This document shows, piece by piece, positions 43,085 through 52,687 of a stretch of 64,000 nucleotides of DNA; within the stretch, counting starts at the first letter, position 1, and each line of letters begins with the position of its first letter. Under the pieces are notes generated by a model. It made no database searches, was not told the DNA's origin, and worked only from the letters and a program-made list of their open reading frames with translations. Origin of the DNA: Candidatus Terraquivivens tengchongensis (GTDB lineage Archaea > Thermoproteota > Nitrososphaeria_A > Caldarchaeales > Wolframiiraptoraceae); contig JALNJK010000003.1 of NCBI GenBank assembly GCA_023268355.1, positions 124,001 through 188,000 on the forward strand, given 5' to 3'. Position numbers and translations under genes: made by a program.

Positions 43085-44893
43085 TTACCTAGCCCAAAGG
43101 GGGTTATTCTTCCTGATTATCTGGGCTATCTCATCGAGTACCGCCTTTTCATCCTCCGTTAACCTATTGGTGAAAGACTTAAAGAGCAACCGTGCCTCGT
43201 TTTCCGGTATTACTGTATAAAGTATTTCACCTTCCTTCACATGCCTTCCGATAGTCGGTTCCTTCATAGATATCGCGACACTCATACCGGCTGTGGCCTC
43301 TGGTATGCTCTGACCCTTGTCCTGTATCTGCGATATCGTGCCAACATGTTTGCCCTCAGAATTCATCAACGTATACTTCGGCTTAATCCTTCCACCTAAG
43401 ACTTCCACGCCCACTATGGCCGGGTTACTCCTCCTGAACACATAACCTGGAAGTATCTTTATCTTGCCAGGCTTTGTGAGGGACTCGAACTGAATAGTCT
43501 CCCTTCTCTCCTTCTCCTTTTTCACCCAATCTGTGTATTCTTCCACTAACCTGAATAGTACGTTCGATTTGAATATTCTGATACCCCTGTTGTTGGCCTC
43601 ACGTTCAAGGTCCGGATCAACTCTGATGTTGAATGCTAAGATGACGCCGCTCAACTCATCCTTCATCCTAACTACTTCTGCTTCAACTATGTCCCTCTTT
43701 GATAGCTCACCTATGTCGGCAACCCTTATCTGCACTCCTCTCTCACGGAGAAAGTTGACGGCTGCCTCGAGTGAGCCGAGAGTGTCCGCCTTGAGTACGA
43801 CACCCACTTTATCTGTAAAGAGCCTAAACTCACCAACTTCTTTCGTAATTCTCTCCAATACCTCTTCTTCCTTCTGACCAATCACGTATATAGGTGAACC
43901 AGGATACGTTTTATCCAACCCTTCAGCAACTAGTTTCAAACCCGCAGCAGCCAAAACGCGCTCTACCGACTTGAACTTATCCCTCGGGTCCCGCATCTCA
44001 TCGAGGGGCTTTGGCATGAGTATGGCCTTGACCTTTGTCGTGAACGCTCCATCTGGGCCAAGTAGAGCTACCTTGTCGCCGACCTTCAATACACCATCGT
44101 ATATTATTGCATTGACTGTCGTACCAAGCCCCTCTTCTTCTGTTATCTCTAACACGACACCCTCTGCTGGTGCATCTTCGTTGAGCGTAAGCTGCTCTTT
44201 CATGAACGCCTGGGCAAGACCTAAAAGTACGAGGAGTAGGTCCGGTATGCCTTCGCCGCTCTTGGCACTCACCGGAACTATGGCGACCGTAGTGGTGAAT
44301 GAGGTAATCCTAGTGTAGATGTCTGCTCTGAAGCCAAGGTTTGACAGCTCGCCGACTATCATGTAGACCCTCTGCTCGAGCTCATCCTTTACGGCTTGGC
44401 TCTGTCTTTGGAATGCTTTAGGGAAGGGCTCATATTCAACGGACTTCCAGCCTGGTATCAAGTCTATCTTATTCATGGCCACGACAAACGGTGTCTTTCT
44501 CGTCTTGAGCAACTCCAAGCTTTCAAGCGTCTGTTCCTGTATGCCTTTCGTCACGTCAATGACGAGTATTGCCAAGTCTGCTATCGAGCCTCCTCTTTTC
44601 CTCAAGTTGGCGAAGGCCGCATGGCCCGGCGTGTCAACGAAGAGTAAGCCCGGAATCTTCAGCTGCACCTTAATCTCTCCAAGTAGTGCCTTACACGTCG
44701 AGATGACTGCATCAAGCGGAAAGAGGCTTGCGCCTATGTGTTGTGTTATCCCGCCAGCCTCCCTTGCTGCTACCAGCGTGCCCCTCATCTTATCGAGTAG
44801 GCTCGTCTTGCCGTGGTCGACGTGCCCCAACACGACCACGATTGGCTGCCTCAGCCGCATGTCAAGTCCACAATCATTAGCCTTGACCGCCAT
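43085..44893 (-). CDS. infB: Translation initiation factor aIF5B
   Basis: A 602-aa GTPase that joins the ribosomal subunits and positions initiator tRNA. G1 is GHVDHGKT (23-30), G3 VDTPGHAAF and G4 NKID; domain II follows with APAEGVVLEI. Domains III and IV are complete (VGVVLKADTLGSLEAAVNFL; IGRHVKEGEILYTVI). No intein, unlike some archaeal copies. It probably leads the S6e-S24e-S27ae transcript. The neighbouring kae1 gene is divergent. Confidence 0.97.
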   Translation of the reverse strand: MAVKANDCGLDMRLRQPIVVVLGHVDHGKTSLLDKMRGTLVAAREAGGITQHIGASLFPLDAVISTCKALLGEIKVQLKIPGLLFVDTPGHAAFANLRKRGGSIADLAILVIDVTKGIQEQTLESLELLKTRKTPFVVAMNKIDLIPGWKSVEYEPFPKAFQRQSQAVKDELEQRVYMIVGELSNLGFRADIYTRITSFTTTVAIVPVSAKSGEGIPDLLLVLLGLAQAFMKEQLTLNEDAPAEGVVLEITEEEGLGTTVNAIIYDGVLKVGDKVALLGPDGAFTTKVKAILMPKPLDEMRDPRDKFKSVERVLAAAGLKLVAEGLDKTYPGSPIYVIGQKEEEVLERITKEVGEFRLFTDKVGVVLKADTLGSLEAAVNFLRERGVQIRVADIGELSKRDIVEAEVVRMKDELSGVILAFNIRVDPDLEREANNRGIRIFKSNVLFRLVEEYTDWVKKEKERRETIQFESLTKPGKIKILPGYVFRRSNPAIVGVEVLGGRIKPKYTLMNSEGKHVGTISQIQDKGQSIPEATAGMSVAISMKEPTIGRHVKEGEILYTVIPENEARLLFKSFTNRLTEDEKAVLDEIAQIIRKNNPLWAR

Positions 44894-44975
44894 CTAATGG
44901 GTCTTTTGCTTTTTTAGCCGGCGAGCAGTCACAAGAATGATAAGCACCTTAATCATAATCTTCTTTGAGAGAAGG

Positions 44976-45968
44976 TTGAGGGAAGGCACAAAAATAGTCC
45001 TTGGCATAGAGTCAACAGCCCACACCTTCGGCGTAGGTATAGTGTCGTCAGACGGCCGGATACTGGCCAATGAGAATAAAGTCTACAGGCCTTCTAAAGG
45101 GGGTATACATCCGAGGGAGGCAGCGCAGCACCATTCGCGTGTAGCTCCTGAGATCCTTAGAACTAGTATATCTAAAGCAGGTGTCTCCCTCAGCGAGTTG
45201 GACGGCATAGCGTTCTCTGTTGGGCCTGGTCTTGGGCCCTGCTTAAGGACTGGTGCAACTATAGCCAGGACACTCGCCCTCAGCCTCAATAAACCCCTCA
45301 TAGCCGTGAACCACGGTGTTGCCCATATTGAGATCGGAAGGTTGGTCACGGGTTGCAGAGACCCAGTAGTCCTTTATGTGGCTGGTGGTAACACACTGGT
45401 AGCAGCATTCAACGCAGGAAGGTACAGAATATTCGGTGAAACGTTGGACATAGCGGCTGGCAACTGCCTCGATACCTTCGGCATAAAAGCAGGCATAGGT
45501 CCTATGCCTATGCCGGAGGTTGTGGCGGAGAAAGCAAAATCATTCGTCCAACTCCCTTACGCGGTTAAGGGTATGGATGTGTCCTTCTCTGGTCTGCTGA
45601 CTGCTGCACTTTTGAAGCTTAAACAGGGAGTAGCGCTGGAGGACGTCTGCTACGGCTTGACGGAGACAGTCTACAGCATGCTGACCGAGGTAACTGAGAG
45701 GGCTGTTGCTTACACCGCAAAAAACGAGATACTCGTGGTCGGCGGTCTTGCGAGGAGCAAGAGGTTAAAGGGTATGCTCGACACTATGGCAAGAGAACGC
45801 GGAGCCAAAGTTTATACAATACCTGACGAGTACGCCGGAGATAACGGCGCGATGATAGCTTGGAACGGCATCTTACACCTCATGTTCGGCATGGTTGTTG
45901 ATGTTGAGGATAGTAGGATTAAGCCGAGGATGAGGATAGACGAGACAGAAGTCAGATGGTTCAGGTGA
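44976..45968 (+). CDS. kae1: KEOPS complex catalytic subunit Kae1 (tRNA t6A synthesis)
   Basis: Transfers the threonylcarbamoyl group to A37 of ANN-decoding tRNAs. LGIESTAHTFGVGIV is the ASKHA phosphate motif, NHGVAHIEIGR provides the metal-binding histidines, and VGGLARSKRLKGML the nucleotide site. The frame extends to ATG 44937, but TTG 44976, just before the conserved IVLGIESTA, fits family length (330 aa). Bud32 follows after 7 nt as a separate gene, whereas many archaea have them fused. Confidence 0.95.
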   Translation: MREGTKIVLGIESTAHTFGVGIVSSDGRILANENKVYRPSKGGIHPREAAQHHSRVAPEILRTSISKAGVSLSELDGIAFSVGPGLGPCLRTGATIARTLALSLNKPLIAVNHGVAHIEIGRLVTGCRDPVVLYVAGGNTLVAAFNAGRYRIFGETLDIAAGNCLDTFGIKAGIGPMPMPEVVAEKAKSFVQLPYAVKGMDVSFSGLLTAALLKLKQGVALEDVCYGLTETVYSMLTEVTERAVAYTAKNEILVVGGLARSKRLKGMLDTMARERGAKVYTIPDEYAGDNGAMIAWNGILHLMFGMVVDVEDSRIKPRMRIDETEVRWFR

Positions 45969-45975
45969 AGATGGA

Positions 45976-46641
45976 TTGCTGAGATTGGGAGAACCGACAG
46001 CGATCATAAGGCTTGGTGCTGAGGCAACGATCTATGCGCTAAACTGGAATGGTATGGAGCTCATAGCGAAGAGGAGGGTGCCCAAGTCTTACAGGCATCC
46101 TTTGCTGGACAAGGAGATAAGGATGCAAAGGACGGTCTCCGAAGCAAGAATAATCTCCGAGGCTAAGAAGTATGGTGTGGCATGCCCAGTGATAATCCTC
46201 GTAGATTTAGAAGATGCAACGATATACATGCAAAGGATACGCGGAATAGAGGCAAGGGACATCATAGGGAACTTAAACCAAGAAGATCTATCAAAACTCG
46301 CGAGACGTGTTGGTGTCCTTACGGGTATGTTGCACAACGGCGGTATAGCGCATGGTGACTTGACGCTCTCCAACGTTATCGTTGATGAGCAAATGAATCC
46401 TTACCTCGTTGACTTCGGCTTGGCAACTTTTACCAAGGATATCGAGGAGTTCGCAGTTGACATCCACCTACTTGACAGGTCTCTCCAGAGCACGCATTAC
46501 AACGTAAAGGACGGATTTATGCAGTGTTTCTTAGAAGGTTACAGGACAGTCATGGGCGATATGCTAAACGATGTCTTGAAAAAAGTTAAGGATATAGAGT
46601 CGAGGGGGAGATACGTGGAGAGGGAGATGAGAAAGCGTTGA
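45976..46641 (+). CDS. bud32: KEOPS complex kinase/ATPase Bud32
   Basis: A 221-aa atypical kinase that activates Kae1. The small kinase fold is recognised by AKRRVPKSYRHPLLD with the catalytic lysine region, HGDLTLSN (126-133) and DFGLA (146-150). The C-terminal ESRGRYVEREMRKR resembles the family's basic tail. Start TTG 45976. The stop overlaps the next gene's TTG (TTGA), so Kae1, Bud32 and the ITPase form one operon. Confidence 0.95.
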   Translation: MLRLGEPTAIIRLGAEATIYALNWNGMELIAKRRVPKSYRHPLLDKEIRMQRTVSEARIISEAKKYGVACPVIILVDLEDATIYMQRIRGIEARDIIGNLNQEDLSKLARRVGVLTGMLHNGGIAHGDLTLSNVIVDEQMNPYLVDFGLATFTKDIEEFAVDIHLLDRSLQSTHYNVKDGFMQCFLEGYRTVMGDMLNDVLKKVKDIESRGRYVEREMRKR

Positions 46642-47198
46642 GGCTAACTTTCGTGACGACGAATACGGGAAAGGCGAATGAGGTTAAGAGTTTGTTGAAA
46701 CCCCTCGGTATAGAGATAGACGTACGCGCAATAAAGCTCACCGAGATACAATCCGACTCTCTCGAGGAGATAGCGATGAGGAGTTGCGAAGAAGCTCATG
46801 AGATTTTGAAGGAACCCGTGTTCGTCGAAGATGCTGGCCTTTTCATCGAGCGCCTAAACGGTTTTCCAGGACCCTATTCATCCTACGTCTATAGAACGAT
46901 AGGTGTCGCCGGTATACTGAAGTTGATGGAATATGAAGAAAACAGGGCGGCACACTTCAAATCCTGTATAGCCTGCAAGTTATCCAGAGAACCTCCCGTG
47001 TTGTTCAGCGGTGTATGTGTCGGAAGAATTTCCCATGAGCCTAGGGGGTTAAGCGGATTTGGCTTTGACCCGATATTCATACCAGAAGAAGGTGATGGAA
47101 GGACTTTCGCCGAGATGAGTGTTGAGGAGAAGAATGCAGTATCGCATAGGGGGAAATCTGTTAGACTGCTTGCTGAATGGTTAAGGCTTATGCGCTAA
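46638..47198 (+). CDS. XTP/dITP diphosphatase (RdgB/HAM1 family)
   Basis: A 186-aa enzyme that removes deaminated purine nucleotides. Conserved features are FVTTNTGKANEVKSLL at the N-terminus, VFVEDAGLFIERLNGFPGPYSSYV and GFGFDPIFIPEEG, followed by SHRGK. TTG 46638 overlaps the Bud32 stop. Its end overlaps the convergent glycosyltransferase by 18 bp. Confidence 0.95.
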   Translation: MRLTFVTTNTGKANEVKSLLKPLGIEIDVRAIKLTEIQSDSLEEIAMRSCEEAHEILKEPVFVEDAGLFIERLNGFPGPYSSYVYRTIGVAGILKLMEYEENRAAHFKSCIACKLSREPPVLFSGVCVGRISHEPRGLSGFGFDPIFIPEEGDGRTFAEMSVEEKNAVSHRGKSVRLLAEWLRLMR

Positions 47199-48344
47199 TT
47201 CCTCAATTATCGAGACAGTAACGTTTACTGGATCAAGCTTCTCCATCAACCTCTTGAAAGAGAGAACATTTCTCGAATACGCATCATCGGTAAGAATTCT
47301 ATCTAATGCATGTCCGAGGACTTCCTCGTTTAACTCATCTTCATTGATTACTATTCCGGCGCCGTGCTTTGCAACGGACTCTGCGTTTGACTTCTGCTCA
47401 CCATGAGCCCTTATGGGTATCAGGACCATGGGCTTTCCGAATGCTAGCGCCCTAACGATACTTCCATGTCCTGATCTTGATATGACGACATCGGATGCAT
47501 CGTAAAGCTCGTCCGGATTTTCGACCCAATTCATGAGTAGCATATTCTCCTCCCTCTTTATGTTAGGAGCTTTTGGTTCTGCGAGAGTTATAACGAAGAA
47601 GTATCTATCCAGTTTTCTAACGATTCTAACAAGCTTCTCGGCAAGTACAGTCTTCTCGAATATAGGCCCACTAATATGCGCAAAAATTAATGGCTTCCCC
47701 GATGGTATTCCGTACTTTTTACGTACTTCGTCTTTTGTTGACAGTTTTTGCCTCGGCACCTCAAACAACGGACCGACGAATGTGCTCTTCGACTTTGCGA
47801 CATCGCTCAGCGCAAGGTTCATCCGCGAAATCGTGTAAGGTGGCGGAAAGTCCGATATCACGATTTTATCTGCCATCTCCCAAAACTTAGTGACGAGTTG
47901 TGCACCGTTCTCGACGAGCTCTACTAGCGTCTTGTACTTATGGTATTCTACTAATACATTAAATTGGTTGAGTATCAGCACAACAGGATGTTCCAATAAC
48001 TTTGCAGCTATGACCGTCGATACCCTAGTATCGGAGATGACAACGGATGGGCCAAAACAAGATATGCTGGAAACTTCCCTCGCAGTCTGGAGAGATACCT
48101 TAAGCGGAAGATGAAGGTTTTTAAATATCGTTAGCTTTATGCTAACCTTGCCGTCCGGAAGGACACCATAAGATACTGGATCAACCTTGTTGACCGGGAT
48201 GCCGATAGCCTCGAGATATTCTGCACCATCACTGTAGCTTGAAACTGCAACCTCCCATCCATTCTTCACTAACGCCTTAATGAGAAGCGAACTCCTGGCG
48301 GCATGGCCCATGCCGATTCCACAGATGCCGAAGTACGCCCTCAA
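47181..48344 (-). CDS. GT-B fold glycosyltransferase (MurG/MGT-like)
   Basis: A 387-aa cytosolic or membrane-associated enzyme. The N-terminal CGIGMGHAARSSLLIKAL is the glycine-rich acceptor-side loop. The C-terminal ISRSGHGSIVRALAFGKPMV and IPIRAHGEQKSNAESV form the nucleotide-sugar site of GT1/GT28 enzymes. It may make a glycolipid or lipid-linked sugar for surface glycosylation. Substrates are unknown. Downstream of the AMMECR1 gene with 4 bp overlap. Confidence 0.88.
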   Translation of the reverse strand: MRAYFGICGIGMGHAARSSLLIKALVKNGWEVAVSSYSDGAEYLEAIGIPVNKVDPVSYGVLPDGKVSIKLTIFKNLHLPLKVSLQTAREVSSISCFGPSVVISDTRVSTVIAAKLLEHPVVLILNQFNVLVEYHKYKTLVELVENGAQLVTKFWEMADKIVISDFPPPYTISRMNLALSDVAKSKSTFVGPLFEVPRQKLSTKDEVRKKYGIPSGKPLIFAHISGPIFEKTVLAEKLVRIVRKLDRYFFVITLAEPKAPNIKREENMLLMNWVENPDELYDASDVVISRSGHGSIVRALAFGKPMVLIPIRAHGEQKSNAESVAKHGAGIVINEDELNEEVLGHALDRILTDDAYSRNVLSFKRLMEKLDPVNVTVSIIEELAHKP

Positions 48345-48961
48345 ACTTCACAACCCTTCAGCTCTTTCTTGACAACTTTCCCTCTCGGGCTCTCTTCAGC
48401 GAATATCTCAGCCGTGAATCTGTAAATATCAAATTTCCCAGTCAACCAGTAAGTAGCAGGCAGGCCCGCCTTAATGCAAAGATGGCATAGAAACTCCTCA
48501 GCATCCCATCCATACTCTACTGGCACTTGAGGAAGGAGTAGCCCAGAACCTCGACTACTCTTTATCATCAGACCGTCCCTCCCTATGAGAATTTTGGAAG
48601 GTAACTCCCTTGGATTCATGAACTCTATTTTCTCTGGAACGCTCAGCACACTCGCCTCTATCACGATCTTATCCATCTCTGCGAGTTCTACAGGTGGGAA
48701 TCTGGGGTCTTCAGTTGCAGCAGCAATCGCGGCCTTCACCACAGCTTCTGGAAGACTCATCACGGGTAGAGGAAAGCCTATACAACCCCTGAGCTCACCT
48801 TCAGGATATGTGTAAAGTGAGACGAACACTCCTGTTTCCTTTTTTGGAATTCCCCACTCTTCGGTTACTGTATATATCTTGTTAGATTTTAGATACTCTT
48901 CTATTGCTATCCTTGCAAGCCTTACAATCTTTATACCATCGTCCAAGCTTAGCATACCCAT
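48341..48961 (-). CDS. AMMECR1 domain protein
   Basis: A 206-aa protein of the conserved AMMECR1 family found in archaea and eukaryotes. GELRGCIGFPLPVMSLPEAV is the invariant LRGCIG motif; VLIGRDGLMI-type sequence (ILIGRDGLMIKSSRGSGLLL) and WDAEEFLCHLCIKAGLP also match. In many prokaryotes it works with Memo and a radical SAM protein; a radical SAM gene of related type is at 59760 in this window. Precise function unknown. Confidence 0.94.
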   Translation of the reverse strand: MGMLSLDDGIKIVRLARIAIEEYLKSNKIYTVTEEWGIPKKETGVFVSLYTYPEGELRGCIGFPLPVMSLPEAVVKAAIAAATEDPRFPPVELAEMDKIVIEASVLSVPEKIEFMNPRELPSKILIGRDGLMIKSSRGSGLLLPQVPVEYGWDAEEFLCHLCIKAGLPATYWLTGKFDIYRFTAEIFAEESPRGKVVKKELKGCEV

Positions 48962-49012
48962 CGGGCAGAATGTTGAAGAGCTTATTATTATCTGTTTTAA
49001 TGTATCGTTGTC

Positions 49013-49453
49013 TTAAACTTTGCGTTCCAAGTATATCCTTCTTGCCTCCGAGAGCTTCCTGCTTATATCGACCCAATGACTCCCTATCCAGTATTCCTTA
49101 CCGCATCCTTCGCAGAACCAACGGGAGCCGTAACTCTTTAAGGGTGTATTGCATATAGGACAACGTGTCCTTTTTCCGTCAAATTCTAAGCTTATCTCAA
49201 AAGCTTCGGCAACGGTCGCAAGAGCTTCCGGTATATCCGAATCCGTTAAACCGAGCACAGGTATGCCGTTCTTCTCAGCAGATTTCACAACACCCTTGTC
49301 CTTTGTTAAAATTATTCTGCCCTCCTTCTTCGCCACCTCAATCATTTCCTTATCTTCGCCCTTCCAGTATTCTGTATCATAGCCTAGAATTCTAAGCCAA
49401 GTTACAAGACTTCCCAACATGGAGTTGACCAAGAACCTCTTCTCTTGAATCAA
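49013..49453 (-). CDS. Mut7-C (PIN-like) RNase domain protein with zinc ribbon
   Basis: A 146-aa protein. The N-terminal FLVNSMLGSLVTWLRILGYDTEYW and ILTKDKGVV are the Mut7-C/DUF82 nuclease core with its acidic residues. The C-terminal zinc ribbon is CPICNTPLKSYGSRWFCEGCGKEYW. TTG 49453 overlaps the upstream CBS gene stop (TTGA) and is favoured over an extension to 49507. Probably an RNA-cleaving enzyme. Confidence 0.88.
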   Translation of the reverse strand: MIQEKRFLVNSMLGSLVTWLRILGYDTEYWKGEDKEMIEVAKKEGRIILTKDKGVVKSAEKNGIPVLGLTDSDIPEALATVAEAFEISLEFDGKRTRCPICNTPLKSYGSRWFCEGCGKEYWIGSHWVDISRKLSEARRIYLERKV

Positions 49454-50037
49454 CTCTCTGTCTCTTCTCCGCCCCTCCTTTCTAGCTCCATTCTGCAATC
49501 TTCGCATAAGTATTGGTCGTCAACTCTAAGCAACATATCCGACCATTCACCACAAGCATCACAAAATCCTTCTATGTAGGTCTCACCGCTAACTCTCACG
49601 TTACCCATTCTCATCTTTTCTCTAACAATCTCCAGTATCTCAGGCGTTACCTGCAAGATATCGGTCGTGCTGATTATGCCTACAAGCTTATCCTTATGAA
49701 CGACCGCGAGATGGTCGATCTTCAGCTTATTCATCTCCTTTAAAGCGTTGTCTATTAGGTCATCTGGGCTTGCAACATGTATGGGACTGCTCATTATGTC
49801 CTTGGCCTTAACTTCGTTCGGTTTCAGGTTCTTCGCAACGACCTTATATACCAAGTCCCTTTTAGTTATTATACCGACCGGAAAGCCCTTCTCAGTCACC
49901 ACCACGCTACCTATGTCATAGCGCACCATCTTGTTTGCAACATCCTCTGCAGTTTCCTCAACATCGGCATCAATCACAGGGCTGCTCATTATGTCCTTAA
50001 CCCTTAATTCTTCCGCAAGCGATGCTGGTTTAACCAT
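49450..50037 (-). CDS. Paired CBS domain protein with C-terminal zinc ribbon
   Basis: A 195-aa protein. Two CBS domains (KDIMSSPVIDADVEETAEDV and KDIMSSPIHVASPDDLIDNA) form one adenosyl-ligand-binding module, such as for AMP, ATP or SAM. The C-terminus has CDACGEWSDMLLRVDDQYLC followed by a fourth Cys in EDCRMEL, a zinc ribbon. It may couple energy status to its partner, the Mut7-C RNase coded downstream with overlapping codons. Confidence 0.9.
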   Translation of the reverse strand: MVKPASLAEELRVKDIMSSPVIDADVEETAEDVANKMVRYDIGSVVVTEKGFPVGIITKRDLVYKVVAKNLKPNEVKAKDIMSSPIHVASPDDLIDNALKEMNKLKIDHLAVVHKDKLVGIISTTDILQVTPEILEIVREKMRMGNVRVSGETYIEGFCDACGEWSDMLLRVDDQYLCEDCRMELERRGGEETES

Positions 50038-50084
50038 TCGACCTCTGTATGGTTAGTGATTGGTGTTGAATATTAAATTTGTTG

Positions 50085-52025
50085 TTACCTCTGTAGAGTA
50101 CCCTTCCCGTAGGGTATCAATTGGGCTATCAGTGCGGCTAAAGGACGCTTCTCCTCATCGCTGAGCCCATATCCTGCCTGACTGCATAACAAATCAACTA
50201 TCTTTAGCGATAAGCTACCCGCCCCCTCATTACCAGGTACTACCTCAACAAAGGCTTTAGACTTGGCCGCTACCGCAGATGTGGGTCCATGGATTACTTC
50301 GCAAGCTCCATCACTTTTACGAAGACCAAATGCCACTGCCAACCTTGTCTTAATGTAATTCTTCTTACCTGTAACAATGAATGAGCCCTTCGGGAGATAT
50401 TCTCCAGATGGTGCTGAGAAAGACACTTGTTCAGGTCTAACGTAATAAACGTTAATCGATGATAGCCCTTCACGCCATGCCCTACTATAGGATGCAGCAA
50501 ACTGAGCTACCTCTTCTATCGAGCGCTCACTAGCCATGCTGCCTCCCTTTAAGATGACGACAGGAGCGCCTGTTATTTCAGCATGAAAAACTAGGTCCTC
50601 GGGTTGCAGATGCTTTCTAAGTAGGGCGATGTTGGAAGTCGCATCCTTACCAGCAACTGCCAGGAACCCCTCGGACGTCTCGAACCATCTGAATTTTTCG
50701 AACCACTTCTTCTTTTCACGCACTTTATGTTTAACATGCTCGAAACTCGACGTCTTCTTCGATTCGAGCTCGCTCGTTATCTTTGAAATCTCAGATTCTA
50801 GCTCGTTTAGCTCGCTCAATATCCTCTCCTTTGCTAACCTTAACCTCTTCACTTCATCAAACATCTTATCAACCTGTCGAGGAATCGACTCGTTCAACGA
50901 AAACTCAAATTCGAAACCGTTGAGAGAGACTATGGCCAAGCCCCTCGCTCTATCTATGCTGATGAGTTTTAGCACGTCTGTAGATTTGGTACTCCCTTCC
51001 TTAATCGATTGCCTAAAGCTTTCTGCTTCATGTAACACTAGAAAAAGCCTTTCTGCAATAGTCTTGGTGCGTTCAATCTTTGCCTCCAATTCTTTAATCG
51101 CAGCCTTCTTCGCCTCTATGCTTTCCTGAATTTCCTTTAACTTCTGCTTGAGGTCGCTCAAGACCTTCTCTTCATATTCCTTTACTAAGTACCTCTCGTA
51201 TTCTGCCGCAACAGCCTCATTGAACGAATTAACCGACTCGAAAGAGTAGCCGTTCTGCTCTAGACTCTTCAGGATAAATGGGGCGGCTTTGACATCTGAG
51301 TCGCGCCTTGCTATATGGGGTTTTGGTTCTCTGAATGCGATAAGCACGCGCTCAATAGCTTCAGCGACCCTGCGTCTTTCACCCTCGTCAAGCATATGGA
51401 CCGGTACGTGCTTGTCAACGTTTGCTAACACGACTACTTCCTCAGCATACTTACCACCCAGCCCTAACTCCGAGGCCAACCAAGACACCAGTTTCTTTTT
51501 GGAGTCGGCACTAATCATGATCTTTTTTACATCAACACCATCTGTCAACGAGAACCTAGGTGGGGGTGGTGCGTAATGCTTTCCTACCGCTATTTCTCTA
51601 TCTTTCATCTTAATGTGGAAGAGAGCAACGAGGATTTTGTTCGTTTCATCTATGAGCACTATGTTTCCTTTAGGCATGAGTTCTACAATTAGTTTCAAAT
51701 TACTGTCCCGTTCAAAACATAGGATGGCAATCCTTTCGTTGCTCATCTGTTCCAAACACTTGAGTCTACTCCCGTTCAGGAACCTCCTGAGTTTCATGGC
51801 GAGGCTTGTTGGTGTCTTCGGTTTTGGATAGGTGTGAGGTGTGAAGTACAAACACTTGCCAGCAGAGGCCCTGAGCTCATAATCACTTTCTTTACCCTTG
51901 AGCTTAAGGATTATACTGCCATCCTCAAGCTGATACACGTTATCCACTATGCACCCACGTAGGACATCCGACATCTCCTTTAACAAAACGGAAAGTTCAA
52001 GAACTGATATTTCCATAAAACCCAC
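50085..52025 (-). CDS. rqcH: NFACT family ribosome quality-control factor (RqcH/Rqc2-like)
   Basis: A 646-aa protein that binds the large subunit with stalled peptidyl-tRNA; relatives add C-terminal alanine tails. The N-terminal NFACT-N domain (VLRGCIVDNVYQLEDGSIIL and LAMKLRRFLNGSRL), the long central coiled coil (about 290-440) and the NFACT-R domain (KWFEKFRWFETSEGFLAVAG; EITGAPVVILKGG) are all present. Length and domain order are typical of archaea. Stand-alone gene with a divergent neighbour 14 nt away. Confidence 0.93.
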   Translation of the reverse strand: MGFMEISVLELSVLLKEMSDVLRGCIVDNVYQLEDGSIILKLKGKESDYELRASAGKCLYFTPHTYPKPKTPTSLAMKLRRFLNGSRLKCLEQMSNERIAILCFERDSNLKLIVELMPKGNIVLIDETNKILVALFHIKMKDREIAVGKHYAPPPPRFSLTDGVDVKKIMISADSKKKLVSWLASELGLGGKYAEEVVVLANVDKHVPVHMLDEGERRRVAEAIERVLIAFREPKPHIARRDSDVKAAPFILKSLEQNGYSFESVNSFNEAVAAEYERYLVKEYEEKVLSDLKQKLKEIQESIEAKKAAIKELEAKIERTKTIAERLFLVLHEAESFRQSIKEGSTKSTDVLKLISIDRARGLAIVSLNGFEFEFSLNESIPRQVDKMFDEVKRLRLAKERILSELNELESEISKITSELESKKTSSFEHVKHKVREKKKWFEKFRWFETSEGFLAVAGKDATSNIALLRKHLQPEDLVFHAEITGAPVVILKGGSMASERSIEEVAQFAASYSRAWREGLSSINVYYVRPEQVSFSAPSGEYLPKGSFIVTGKKNYIKTRLAVAFGLRKSDGACEVIHGPTSAVAAKSKAFVEVVPGNEGAGSLSLKIVDLLCSQAGYGLSDEEKRPLAALIAQLIPYGKGTLQR

Positions 52026-52039
52026 CGAGGTTTGGGGCG

Positions 52040-52315
52040 ATGAAACCTGAAGATAAACTGTATTGGTCTAAGGTCTTTTTGGGAATCTTTATAGGCTTCC
52101 TATCAGCTTTCTTAAGGTTGCACGAACCTACGTCTATAATTGCCATAATGGTTGCCATAGTCGTTTACGTGGTTTACAGTATATTATCACCATTCGTAAT
52201 ACTCAGGGCGCAAAGGAGTTATTTGAAGACTAGGAAACCATACATAACAGGTCTGGCGACGTACTTCCTCGTTTGGTTAGTGAGCTGGATACTCTTCTAC
52301 AACATCCTCTTGTGA
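52040..52315 (+). CDS. Small three-helix membrane protein
   Basis: A 91-aa protein with three hydrophobic segments (about 10-25, 30-52 and 70-90) linked by a basic loop RAQRSYLKTRKPY. Vaguely like EMC6-type small insertase components in size and topology, but no diagnostic motif is seen. ATG 52040 follows a GGGG motif. The last 39 bases overlap the convergent neighbour. Confidence 0.65.
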   Translation: MKPEDKLYWSKVFLGIFIGFLSAFLRLHEPTSIIAIMVAIVVYVVYSILSPFVILRAQRSYLKTRKPYITGLATYFLVWLVSWILFYNILL

Positions 52316-52687
52316 TGGCTCTCTTTGCGAGATCTTATGAGGAATTGGCAACTCGTGAAGCATGTTAAGAAAATCTGACCACGCCCTGTAAAAACCTGGG
52401 TTTATCGTAAACGGTAGCTTTGCCTTTTTCTCGAATTCTTCTGCCAATTTCTTCCTCTGCTTCTTTAGGCTCTCATCCGTCCAAATCTTGTACACGAACG
52501 ATTCGAAATCGTCGTTTACGTATGCATAGTATATGCCGTAAAGTGCATCGTAGTAACCCGCATCACTTTCATTGTTCAAGTTTTTCTTAATTTTCTCCAG
52601 AATCTTCTCAGCCTCCGAAATTTTGCCACTGAACAGTGTGACGTAGAACGTTTTTACCATCTTGTTAAGCTGCGGCATACGTCTCAC
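52277..52687 (-). CDS. Uncharacterised helical protein coupled to radA
   Basis: A 136-aa protein, mostly alpha helical with TPR-like spacing ([20 protein letters not shown] and [20 protein letters not shown]). No family recognised with certainty. Its start overlaps the radA stop by 4 bp, so the two are co-translated. An accessory role to RadA is possible but unsupported beyond context. Confidence 0.68.
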   Translation of the reverse strand: MRRMPQLNKMVKTFYVTLFSGKISEAEKILEKIKKNLNNESDAGYYDALYGIYYAYVNDDFESFVYKIWTDESLKKQRKKLAEEFEKKAKLPFTINPGFYRAWSDFLNMLHELPIPHKISQREPSQEDVVEEYPAH